Shown one piece after another: positions 50,703 to 57,864 of a stretch of DNA of 64,000 nucleotides. The stretch is taken from the NCBI GenBank assembly GCA_019638675.1, contig JAHBTE010000001.1:776605-840604 (forward strand). Reading direction: 5' to 3'. The position numbers and the translations under genes are program-made. The notes below the pieces were generated by a model. It was not told where the DNA came from, did not search any database, and was given only the letters and a program-made list of their open reading frames with translations. This DNA comes from Fimbriimonadaceae bacterium (GTDB lineage Bacteria; Armatimonadota; Fimbriimonadia; Fimbriimonadales; Fimbriimonadaceae). The number at the start of each line of letters is the position of its first letter. The first letter of the stretch is position 1.

Positions 50703-51401
50703 CTAAGCTTTTTCTACTTTGATGGTGCCGTGGTCGGTAAAGCTCCACTTGAGCTTAGCCGCATCGCAGATCACGTCGAGCGCATATTTCAGGCTCGTAT
50801 CAATCAGGAATGCATCCAGTTTGTAATCCGGAACCGCCGCATCGATCTCAATTTTTACGTTGGTTTGGCGAGTGAACTCGGTGAACACTTTTCGGATCGG
50901 CGTGATGCTGTACCGCGTAGTCAAGCGATTCTGCAAAACTGATTCATTCAGCTTTTTGGTGACCGGAGGCTTTTCCGTAACAGGATTTTCATCCGGCAAC
51001 GGTGGCGGAATCACTGGCTTGTTCGCAGGTTTTTGTTCCGGTTGATTTGTTGGCTTAGCCTCTGGAGACTTCACCGTTTTGCGGTTCTTGCCGATGTAAT
51101 AAACGTCGTTTTTGACTTCGTAGCCGATTTCGGCGTTGGTGACAACGATGTCAAGTGCTTCTTGGAAGCTCACTTTTTCTAAATTGAGATACAGCACGAA
51201 ACGAACGCCAGCATCAAGAACAAAGTTCTTGCCTGATTGCTGGAACATATCGTACAGAACCGAGCGCACGTCGTCACCTTTGGAACTCACACTGACGTAA
51301 GTGCCTTCGGTGGTGACGGGGCTCTGGGTTTCTGCATCTTGGGGGTTTGCCCAAGCCATGCTGGTAAGGAGAATTGCGAGGAGAGGGGTGACAAGTTTCA
51401 T
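50703..51401 (-). CDS. Exported protein with two STN-like (secretin/TonB short N-terminal) domains
   Basis: 232 residues, signal peptide about 1-18. Two similar domains, about 35-105 (VSVSSKGDDVRSVLYDMFQQ ... VSFQEALDIVVTNAEIGYEVK) and about 160-232 (KVFTEFTRQTNVKIEIDAAV ... LKYALDVICDAAKLKWSFTD), each of the STN type found at the N-terminus of secretins, are joined by a Pro-rich linker. A shortened stand-alone STN protein without barrel or plug is unusual. AAAGGA precedes the ATG. Downstream of the anti-sigma-like gene, likely the same operon. Role unknown. Confidence 0.72.
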   Translation of the reverse strand: MKLVTPLLAILLTSMAWANPQDAETQSPVTTEGTYVSVSSKGDDVRSVLYDMFQQSGKNFVLDAGVRFVLYLNLEKVSFQEALDIVVTNAEIGYEVKNDVYYIGKNRKTVKSPEAKPTNQPEQKPANKPVIPPPLPDENPVTEKPPVTKKLNESVLQNRLTTRYSITPIRKVFTEFTRQTNVKIEIDAAVPDYKLDAFLIDTSLKYALDVICDAAKLKWSFTDHGTIKVEKA

Positions 51402-51425
51402 TGGTTTGATCCTTTGGTCATGAGG

Positions 51426-52355
51426 TTAGCCGATGGGCTTCCCGGAGGGGTCGTAAACTTTTATTCCGCTGCCAGATCCGCCACTGCTTGATGGTTTTTT
51501 TGCGGTCGAACCAGATGGTTTGCGCTTCGTTGAACCACTACTCTTTTTGGGGGCCTGAGTTTTCGGCGCAGGTTTGTGTGCGGTTGTCGTTTTCGGTGGT
51601 TCTTTGTGCTCTGTCTCAGAGTTCTTTCCGCCCGCTACGATTAAATCCGATGTGTCAACCGTCGGTTTGCCGGGAACTCTTGGGTCGTTCACAAAAATGC
51701 GACCGCTTTCATCGGTGGTTGTGGGATGTGAATCAGTCTCATGTGAATCTTGAGCGTGCGTATCTTCTGGGGGCTTGGTTTCTTCTGTCCCGTGTTCAGT
51801 CGTTTCGGCATGGGGATCAGCAGTTTCATGGCTATCGCCTGAAGTCTCGTCTTTCGCTTCGCCGTGTTCATCTGTCTTAGGAGCCGTCTTTTCTTCGCTG
51901 GTCTGACCATAAACGGCCGCCGCTTTAGGGCCGAGCAAGTTTGATGGATTCTTCAAGATCGTGCTCATCGCGATGAGAACCAACGCAAGCGCGCCGCTGA
52001 GGAATAAAACTTTCGGGTTTTTGAACGCCGCCATACCGGGAGCCGCAGGGGCGTAGGTTCGGCTAGAAGCATGGAGAAGAGCTTCGGCCGGGCCAGCAGT
52101 GACGAATCCGCCGGGAGTTGCCGCTTTCCCAGTGATCTTGCCCATCATTGCCGCGATTCCGCTTGGCGCGTTGGCGGGGCCGTCAAGAACCTCTTCCAAC
52201 GAGACCTTTTCGTTGTCAATCACGTTTTGGCAAGTCGGGCAAACACGAAGATGCTTTTCAAGGTCATCCAGCACTTCTTGAGGGAGATTGTCTCCATCTA
52301 AGAAACGCTTCATCAGCACGGTTGATAGCTGACACTCAATGTTTTGAACGACCAT
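51426..52355 (-). CDS. Zinc-finger anti-sigma-factor-like membrane protein
   Basis: 309 residues. N-terminal anti-sigma zinc motif H35-x3-C39-x2-C42 (KHLRVCPTC), a membrane helix at about 113-133, then a long extracytoplasmic tail rich in His/Glu/Thr/Asp (for example HAETTEHGTEETKPPEDTHA) and Pro/Lys/Ser, low complexity. Architecture fits an anti-sigma factor that holds an ECF sigma factor at the membrane, but no sigma gene is in the neighbourhood. AAAGGA is a good ribosome site. The His/Glu-rich tail may bind metal; that is only inference. Confidence 0.75.
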   Translation of the reverse strand: MVVQNIECQLSTVLMKRFLDGDNLPQEVLDDLEKHLRVCPTCQNVIDNEKVSLEEVLDGPANAPSGIAAMMGKITGKAATPGGFVTAGPAEALLHASSRTYAPAAPGMAAFKNPKVLFLSGALALVLIAMSTILKNPSNLLGPKAAAVYGQTSEEKTAPKTDEHGEAKDETSGDSHETADPHAETTEHGTEETKPPEDTHAQDSHETDSHPTTTDESGRIFVNDPRVPGKPTVDTSDLIVAGGKNSETEHKEPPKTTTAHKPAPKTQAPKKSSGSTKRKPSGSTAKKPSSSGGSGSGIKVYDPSGKPIG

Positions 52356-52455
52356 TCCTAATGTCCTTTGTGAGGTTTTGAACGAGAATTTCTAGTTCTC
52401 CCGGTAGGATTGTCGGTATTAGAAAAGGAATTATTTAGGGTAGTTGCTAAAAAAA

Positions 52456-53610
52456 TTACTGGGCCGCACTTAGCCGCCAAACGCGAAGGATTTTATCGAG
52501 ACCGCCCGCAACGAGGTGGCGACCATTTGGCGAAAAGGCAACGCAGCTGATCGGCTGGTGACTCGCTTCAATTTGGCCGTGTCCAATTCCTTGGCGGACG
52601 TTCCAGAGGCCAACACTACCATCGCGTGATGCGGTGCTCAGAAGCCAACTTCTAGGATGAAAAGCCATTGCTTCAATCGGTCTTGTGTGACCAAAGAACG
52701 TTTTCGTGAGCGCGTAATCCTTCATTCTGAAAATTCGAATCGAAAGATCAACTGCCGCGACCGCGAGCCAACGACCATCAGGCGAAAAAGCCAATGAGGT
52801 TACAGTTGAAAGAACCCGGTTCAGCGTGTGTAACTCTCGTCCCGACTTAGGATCCCACAGTTTGACCGTTGCATCAGCAGAACCGGTTGCCAAGATAGAT
52901 GAACTTGCGTTCCAAGCAAGGGCGGTAACCGCTTCTTCGTGCGAAAAAGTAGAAACCCGCGTAAAGCCATCGGTGGTGCGGGCGATGTGTACGGAACGGT
53001 TTACGGTTCCGTAGGCAAGACTCTTTCCATCTGGTGAGGGAGCCACACTGCAAACCCAAGATTTCGGAGTTTGCCGCCAGGAAGTTTTTTGATCGGGCGA
53101 GTGAACCCAACAGCTGAGGATTTGCTCGGTATTTCCTGCTGCTACAACTGAGTTCACGCCAGGAACAGCAATGGCATTCACAACCCCACCTTCGAACTTA
53201 TGGCGAATAAACGGGTGCTCCATCCGGTCATCCCACCAAATCACTTCGTTATCAAAAGAACTGCTCACCATTCGTCCGGTCGTGGGTTCAAATGCGATTC
53301 CGTAAACCGGGGTGTTGTGTTGCCGGAGTCGGCGGTGAATTTCTGCAACGACAGTTGCTGGTCGGCTCTCTTGCGACTGGCGGGCTTCTCGCTCATTTGC
53401 TGTGTAGCCTAAAGAAGCATCGTATTCTGAACGTCGTACTGGGTCGCCCAGCACCTCGAATGCGTTATTGATGCGCGCCATTGTTTCGTGCGCGTCTTTT
53501 TCAGAATTAACGTCCGGGTGGTATGCCCTGGCCAGTCGGTGATACGCCTCGCGCACCTCTTTGATATTAGATTTCTGTGGTATGCCGAGAACTTGGTAAT
53601 GGGTAGGCAA
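52456..53610 (-). CDS. J-domain (DnaJ-like) and WD40-repeat fusion protein
   Basis: 384 residues. N-terminal J domain (about 1-65) with the HPD motif at 31-33 (LARAYHPDVNSEKDA), needed to stimulate Hsp70 ATPase. From about 100, a WD40 beta propeller of about six to seven blades with typical endings (GTVNRSVHIARTTDG, GSADATVKLWD, AVDLSIRIF, DGSVGLWN, GLDKILRVWR). A short basic/Gln linker joins them. No Gly/Phe region or zinc finger, so it is not a type I or II DnaJ. It could recruit DnaK to a WD40-bound client. TTG start. Fusion unusual. Confidence 0.85.
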   Translation of the reverse strand: MPTHYQVLGIPQKSNIKEVREAYHRLARAYHPDVNSEKDAHETMARINNAFEVLGDPVRRSEYDASLGYTANEREARQSQESRPATVVAEIHRRLRQHNTPVYGIAFEPTTGRMVSSSFDNEVIWWDDRMEHPFIRHKFEGGVVNAIAVPGVNSVVAAGNTEQILSCWVHSPDQKTSWRQTPKSWVCSVAPSPDGKSLAYGTVNRSVHIARTTDGFTRVSTFSHEEAVTALAWNASSSILATGSADATVKLWDPKSGRELHTLNRVLSTVTSLAFSPDGRWLAVAAVDLSIRIFRMKDYALTKTFFGHTRPIEAMAFHPRSWLLSTASRDGSVGLWNVRQGIGHGQIEASHQPISCVAFSPNGRHLVAGGLDKILRVWRLSAAQ

Positions 53611-53642
53611 GGGAGGCTTAATTATGGCTTGTTAGGTTCGAT

Positions 53643-53690
53643 TTGCCCGGGCCTGACATGACTGGGCTGAGTCGGTAAACTACCGGGCAA
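53643..53690. repeat. 8-bp inverted repeat upstream of the disrupted OMP gene
   Basis: TTGCCCGG (53643-53650) and CCGGGCAA (53683-53690), exact reverse complements 32 bases apart, directly before the ATG at 53692. Confidence 0.5.
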
Positions 53691-53691
53691 G

Positions 53692-54348
53692 ATGGAGATG
53701 AAGTCCGTACTCGGAGTGCTTATATTCATGACATCTGTATCTATTTACGCCCAAGAATCTGGGCAGAGTCAAAATACACAGCGTCCGCCCGTCTCTGTCC
53801 CTACGTGAACCGGATGACCCGGTGAAGGGGGGTTCCTCAGTTCGGGGGACACAAGTAAAAAAGTGACGCTGTCATTCAGATTAGTTGATATTGATCTGGA
53901 TCGCCCACGTTATCGTTTCACCGGAATGTATCAAGTGAATCCTCGTTTAGCATTAGGGATTGAAGCGAATCCGAGTGCAAACGAGATTGGGCCGCTCTTG
54001 AATTACATGATTCAGCCTGAAACAGAATCGCTGCCGATGATGAATTTTGGAACGTCTAGCGACCGGATTGGAACACCTGCCGGGCCGAGATCATATTACG
54101 TCACCTTTGCTAAAACGGTTGGCACGCAACTCCTGCCATATATATCTTTGAACTACTCGGAGTTTGAAGATGGATTGAACTTTCCTTTCGGAGTGAGCAT
54201 TTTCCTTAATCAGAACTGGGTTCTGTTGCCAATGAACGATGGTCGCAAGTCGCACCTGATGTTGACTTACCGAGGAGGGTCATCTAGCGTCTCCTTCATC
54301 TGGGTATGGTTTAAGCATCCAGGGATCAGCTTTAGTTGGCAATTCTAG
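53692..54348 (+). pseudogene. Outer-membrane-type protein gene with in-frame stops/frameshifts
   Basis: ATG 53692 begins a convincing signal peptide (MEMKSVLGVLIFMTSVSIYA, then QESGQ) in the same reading frame as the beta-barrel-like body that runs to 54348 (RYRFTGMYQVNPRLALGIEA, ending in FSWQF with a terminal aromatic). Between them, TGA occurs in frame at 53806-53808 and 53815-53817. In the +1 frame this interval encodes REPDDPVKGGSSVRGTQVKK, better protein-like, ending at TGA 53864. An A-AAA-AAG heptamer at 53857-53863 would return reading to the body by a -1 slip. So either two compensating frameshifts (decay or sequence error), or programmed shifting. No homology to a named family is claimed. 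Confidence 0.6.
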
Positions 54349-54358
54349 AGAGAATGAA

Positions 54359-55009
54359 ATGACGTTTACTGCAATCACCTTCGCCGTCCTCCTTGGACAA
54401 GATACTCCCGTAGATATTCCCAAGGCGGAGTTACCGAGCAAAGCAGTCTGCGTTATTTGCTCGGCGGGAGGTGAAGATCACGGTGAAGAGCGTCCAGCGG
54501 GTGGGGTTCGGTACAAAGATAAAGTTTTCTACTTCTGTAATTCAAAAGAGATCGCTGAGTTTAAGAAAGATCCGGAAGCTTTCATGCCTCCTGTTCTGCC
54601 ACGCCTAGCACCTATGCTCAACTTAACTGACCTCAGCGGAAAGCTGTGGGATGAAAAAGCATTGAAGGAAAAAGTGATCCTAGTTGATTTTTGGGCAACG
54701 TGGTGCGCACCATGCAAAGAAATGAAGCCTTTGGTCGAAAAGGCGAGAGCAAAGTTCCTCGGTAAAAAATTTGAAGTACTCAGTATCAGTATTGATGAAG
54801 AGCGTGGTGTGCTTGATAAACATCTCACAAAGAACAAATTTGCTAATCCGGTTTTGCACGATGATAAGCAAGTTTGGGCTAGATGGAACGTACGATCTAT
54901 CCCGGCTTTCTTTATCGTGAAAGATGGGCAGGTCGTTGATCAGTGGTTCGGAAGACGATCAGAGAAAGAGTTATTCGCTAAAGTCGAGGCTCATTTGCCA
55001 ACCGAGTGA
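54359..55009 (+). CDS. YHS-like metal domain fused to a TlpA-type thioredoxin
   Basis: 216 residues. The N-terminal part (about 25-80) has AVCVICSAGGEDHGEERPAG ... VRYKDKVFYFCNSKEIAEFK, the YHS/TRASH pattern of Cys-x2-Cys then F-C, usually a metal (Cu/heavy metal) sensor site, though the last Cys of the classic FCSxxC is replaced. The thioredoxin fold follows with FWATWCAPCKEMKPLVEKAR (WCxPC active site) and NVRSIPAFFIVKDGQV (cis-Pro). Short hydrophobic N-terminus suggests export, so a periplasmic thiol or metal-linked reductase is likely. Immediately follows the disrupted outer membrane gene. Confidence 0.82.
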   Translation: MTFTAITFAVLLGQDTPVDIPKAELPSKAVCVICSAGGEDHGEERPAGGVRYKDKVFYFCNSKEIAEFKKDPEAFMPPVLPRLAPMLNLTDLSGKLWDEKALKEKVILVDFWATWCAPCKEMKPLVEKARAKFLGKKFEVLSISIDEERGVLDKHLTKNKFANPVLHDDKQVWARWNVRSIPAFFIVKDGQVVDQWFGRRSEKELFAKVEAHLPTE

Positions 55010-55076
55010 ACCTTGCTCCAAGTTTCCCTGGGCACCTCGTGATTGACGGTCAAAATAGGTTCCAGTAGGGGAATTG

Positions 55077-55631
55077 ATGTCAGAACCCGGAGCACCGGCA
55101 AAAGGAAAGTATCACGGCCCAGGTTGGGCAGAATGGTTACTTGGTTTTGCCGCTACCGCGCTTGCCGCAACTCAGCTCAGATCATTCCTCGAAGATGTGG
55201 CACCCCAAACCGCTCTGAGTTATTACTACCAGGAGCCAGGCATCCGAGCTTTTCATGCCGCTGCAATGGCAATAGATTTGCTGATTGTTTTGTGCGTGGC
55301 GTTTTGGATATTTATCTGGCGGAAAGCTGTGGTTTGGGGAACTGGGATCATGGTTTTTTGTGCTCTTGGAGCCGGAATCATCTGGATTGAGTTAATCCGG
55401 GCGGTTCAGCCACTTTCTGGGAGGGTGTACCAACTCGAAGGATTGCCCTTTCACCCGGTCAATAATTTGGGGATTCTCGGTGCAGGGGTTTTTGTGGGAT
55501 ACATTGCACTCAAATTGCCGATGGGTGAAATTGGCAAGTTCGCACAAACTATGACCAAGATCGCATTGTGGATTGGCATGCTGGGTGTGCAATGGATACT
55601 GTTTGAACAAGTTGCCGGAGGCAGAGCATGA
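55077..55631 (+). CDS. Small four-helix membrane protein
   Basis: 184 residues from ATG 55077; TAGGGGA four bases upstream is a good ribosome site and the TTG just before is not needed. Four predicted membrane helices (about 20-38, 65-88, 95-117, 140-160 and a possible fifth at the end). No recognised family. It overlaps the next gene by 4 bases (ATGA) and forms a three-gene unit with a single-helix protein and DppA. Confidence 0.7.
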   Translation: MSEPGAPAKGKYHGPGWAEWLLGFAATALAATQLRSFLEDVAPQTALSYYYQEPGIRAFHAAAMAIDLLIVLCVAFWIFIWRKAVVWGTGIMVFCALGAGIIWIELIRAVQPLSGRVYQLEGLPFHPVNNLGILGAGVFVGYIALKLPMGEIGKFAQTMTKIALWIGMLGVQWILFEQVAGGRA

Positions 55632-56134
55632 GCGAAGAAGTAATCGAACGAATAGAATCCAAAGACCCCAAAGCACTGAAGGTTTTCTTCTTGCTATTCT
55701 TTCTTTTGATTCCAATTTCTGGCGTTTTGCTTGTTTGGACAGACGGCCACGCAAAGATTCGTAATCAAGCTCTGCGGTTTGCCAATGTGCATGTGATTCC
55801 CGCAATGAAGGAATGGAACGAGCCAGAAATCCTCGAAATCGCCACTCCTGAATATGCTGATACCCTTCGCGAAGGAGAATACAAACGCATCGCTGACGAA
55901 TTTGGCAAACTCCAATCGGTGACCAAACTCCGGGCAAGCAGCACCCGCGCTAGGGAGGAAGATGATGTTGGAGTTGTCTACGCTGAAGTTGAGTTTATTG
56001 GTCAGTTTGAAAAAGGATCAGCCAAAGTCTGGATGACAATTAGGAGCCTTTCCACTGGCGAAATCGACCCGCGCGACAAAAACAAACGGATTGAGACTTG
56101 GTACATTCAGTCGATGAAGGTTGATAAGCGATGA
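55628..56134 (+). CDS. Single-helix membrane protein, extracytoplasmic domain
   Basis: 168 residues. A short cytoplasmic Glu/Lys-rich N-terminus, one membrane helix (about 19-40, FFLLFFLLIPISGVLLVW), then an alpha/beta domain (DEFGKLQSVTKLRASSTRAR, GVVYAEVEFIGQFEKGSAKV) resembling the small NTF2/DUF3887-like folds seen in peptidase-linked proteins, though this is weak. Translation is coupled on both sides by ATGA overlaps. Function unknown. Confidence 0.65.
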   Translation: MSEEVIERIESKDPKALKVFFLLFFLLIPISGVLLVWTDGHAKIRNQALRFANVHVIPAMKEWNEPEILEIATPEYADTLREGEYKRIADEFGKLQSVTKLRASSTRAREEDDVGVVYAEVEFIGQFEKGSAKVWMTIRSLSTGEIDPRDKNKRIETWYIQSMKVDKR

Positions 56135-56961
56135 AAATCTATATATCAGCGGATATCGAAGGCGCAACTGGAGTTGTGAGTTGGAAGCAGTGCGGCTCCC
56201 CATCCGGCGAACATTACGATTGGCAATTCGCCCGCCGTATGATGACCGGTGATGTGAACGCAGCTATCCGAGGAGCGCGTGCCGCAGGTGCCACCGAAGT
56301 TGTTGTTAAGGATTCTCACAATGTCAGTCGTAATCTGTTAATAGATGAACTTGAGCCTGGGGTCGAGCTAATCAGTGGAAGCCGGGCCAGCGACGACGGC
56401 ATGATGGAAGGAATTGATTCTTCGTTTGCCGGATGCTTTTTGGTGGGCTATCACGGAATGGCGGGGACAACTGAAGGCGTGATGGAACACACAATCAGCG
56501 GTCGTGTTCACAGAGCTTGGGTCAACGGAATTCCGGCTGGGGAAATGATCTATTCGCTTTATGCGGCGGGTCGGTACGGAGTGCCGCTTGTATTTGTTTC
56601 GAGCGATGACAAAGGGGTTGCCGAAGCTCAAGGTTTGGTTCCGGGAATAGAAACATCCACCACAAAATTCGGCATGGGCCGCTACATGGCAAGATTGCGG
56701 CATCCCTCGCTAGTTTGGCCAGAAATCGAGGAGACGGCTCGGAAAGCAGTCGCCGGACTAGAGTTTTCGACACCAGTTGTTTGCGAAGAACCAGTCGTCG
56801 CCAAGCTTGAGTTCAACCGCAGCGAAGAAACCGACGAGGCATCCCAAATCGGGGGATGGAATCGGCTTGACGCCTACGCGATGGAGCGCGAATTCGCCAC
56901 CTGGCACGAAGCACATATCGGGATTCGCCGGGCGATCGGCTTTGCTGGATTAGTCGGTTAA
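56131..56961 (+). CDS. dppA: M55-family D-aminopeptidase (DppA-like)
   Basis: 276 residues. Zinc D-aminopeptidase that releases D-Ala from peptides or muropeptides. Metal ligands of the M55 family are visible: D8 and E10 (SADIEGATGV), H in KDSHNVS, H in LVGYHGMAGT and E in VMEHTISG. Length and fold as usual. The two upstream genes form its operon (ATGA overlaps). It overlaps the CPBP gene tail to tail by 4 bases. Confidence 0.93.
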   Translation: MKIYISADIEGATGVVSWKQCGSPSGEHYDWQFARRMMTGDVNAAIRGARAAGATEVVVKDSHNVSRNLLIDELEPGVELISGSRASDDGMMEGIDSSFAGCFLVGYHGMAGTTEGVMEHTISGRVHRAWVNGIPAGEMIYSLYAAGRYGVPLVFVSSDDKGVAEAQGLVPGIETSTTKFGMGRYMARLRHPSLVWPEIEETARKAVAGLEFSTPVVCEEPVVAKLEFNRSEETDEASQIGGWNRLDAYAMEREFATWHEAHIGIRRAIGFAGLVG

Positions 56962-57563
56962 GCCCAGAAAACGAGCGCAATTACCGCGACCGTTAAAATA
57001 ATGTAGTTGTAAACCGCATGCCAAGCGGTAGAGAGTCTCGTTCCGCCCTTTGTATAAATGTAACTAAAGATCAAGCCAGGAATGATCAGCGCGGTTCCGA
57101 TCGCTAGCGGCACTCCGACCAAGCAGTGCACATAGCCGAACTTGATGCTTTTGATAATCGCTTCCTTGGGCGAGCGGATGCGGTGGCGGAAAACCTCTTC
57201 CTCTCGCTTTGCCAAACGCGGGATATTCAGCGCAAATAGAGGGATAAAGATCATCATAAACCATGGGATTCGGAACCCGGCCGTCATGAGGTTTGTTGGT
57301 TGTGGATTTGGATCACCAGGAGTCTGCAGCAACATCAGCCAACTCCAGCGAGAGGCCGGAACGGAATAATAAAGTCCAAGACCAATGAATAAAGTTACAA
57401 AAATGAGGAGGATCGAACCTCCAATTGCTCCAACCCAGCGGTAGTTTTTTAGGGTTCGGAAAGCAGAAAAATCTTTCTTGAGTTGCTTGCTTCGCAGGTA
57501 CCGCACCATGTCCACGGTGATATACGCCGTGAACAGCAGGGTAACGACATCCAGCAACCTCAT
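56958..57563 (-). CDS. CPBP-family intramembrane glutamic protease
   Basis: 201 residues with about five membrane helices. All three CPBP/ABI motifs are present: E121-E122-x3-R126 (EEEVFR), F142-x3-H146 (FGYVH) and H182-x3-N186 (HAVYN), so the catalytic Glu/His set is intact. These are intramembrane endopeptidases related to Rce1 and to proteins near bacteriocin immunity genes. Short for the family but complete. Start ATG set by a TAATCT box 6 bases upstream. Confidence 0.85.
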   Translation of the reverse strand: MRLLDVVTLLFTAYITVDMVRYLRSKQLKKDFSAFRTLKNYRWVGAIGGSILLIFVTLFIGLGLYYSVPASRWSWLMLLQTPGDPNPQPTNLMTAGFRIPWFMMIFIPLFALNIPRLAKREEEVFRHRIRSPKEAIIKSIKFGYVHCLVGVPLAIGTALIIPGLIFSYIYTKGGTRLSTAWHAVYNYIILTVAVIALVFWA

Positions 57564-57569
57564 TGAATC

Positions 57570-57575
57570 AGATTA
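57570..57575 (-). promoter_or_regulatory. -10 box TAATCT of a leaderless transcript (CPBP gene)
   Basis: TAATCT on the minus strand ends 6 bases before ATG 57563. Confidence 0.65.
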
Positions 57576-57797
57576 TTGGTCTTCGTTGGGAAACCAAGAG
57601 ATCGCGCCCGACGGGCACTTGTCAACCTGAGCTTTGATCTCTTCCGTCGTGGCTTGTTCCAGTTGAATCCAGGGCCGCTCGCGCGGTTTGAACACTTCGC
57701 TAAGTCCACGGGCGCAGATTCCGGAATGGATGCAGAGCTTCGGTTGCCAGAGAACGGTGATCTTACCGTTGGTATAAGTATGAGTTTCCTTGGACAT
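57573..57797 (-). CDS. Divergent 4Fe-4S mono-cluster ferredoxin (Fer4_19/YjdI type)
   Basis: 74 residues from ATG 57797. Three Fe-S ligand Cys are visible, C22 and C28 in LCIHSGICARGL and a C in DKCPSGAISW, with the FKPRERPWIQLEQA segment that characterises the divergent 4Fe-4S family. Electron carrier, cytoplasmic. The start is set by TACAAT exactly 6 bases before ATG 57797; an ATG five codons upstream is rejected. It lies 9 bases before the CPBP gene on the same strand, but each has its own promoter box. Confidence 0.85.
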   Translation of the reverse strand: MSKETHTYTNGKITVLWQPKLCIHSGICARGLSEVFKPRERPWIQLEQATTEEIKAQVDKCPSGAISWFPNEDQ

Positions 57798-57803
57798 ATT
57801 TGA

Positions 57804-57809
57804 ATTGTA
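57804..57809 (-). promoter_or_regulatory. -10 box TACAAT of a leaderless transcript (ferredoxin gene)
   Basis: TACAAT on the minus strand ends 6 bases before ATG 57797. Confidence 0.7.
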
Positions 57810-57819
57810 CATTGGAGCT

Positions 57820-57850
57820 CCCTACCTTCCGAAAAATTCGAAAGGTAGGG
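57820..57850. repeat. Inverted repeat after sdhA
   Basis: CCCTACCTT (57820-57828) and AAGGTAGGG (57842-57850), perfect 9-bp pair. It follows the sdhA stop by about 14 bases; no T run, so a possible but weak terminator. Confidence 0.5.
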
Positions 57851-57864
57851 GCACGGTAATTAAC

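Noticed and set aside
53806-53817. The two in-frame TGAs read as selenocysteine codons
   Set aside because: No redox CxxU context, two within four codons, and the alternative frame gives better protein; frame disruption is simpler. Kept as an open alternative in the findings.
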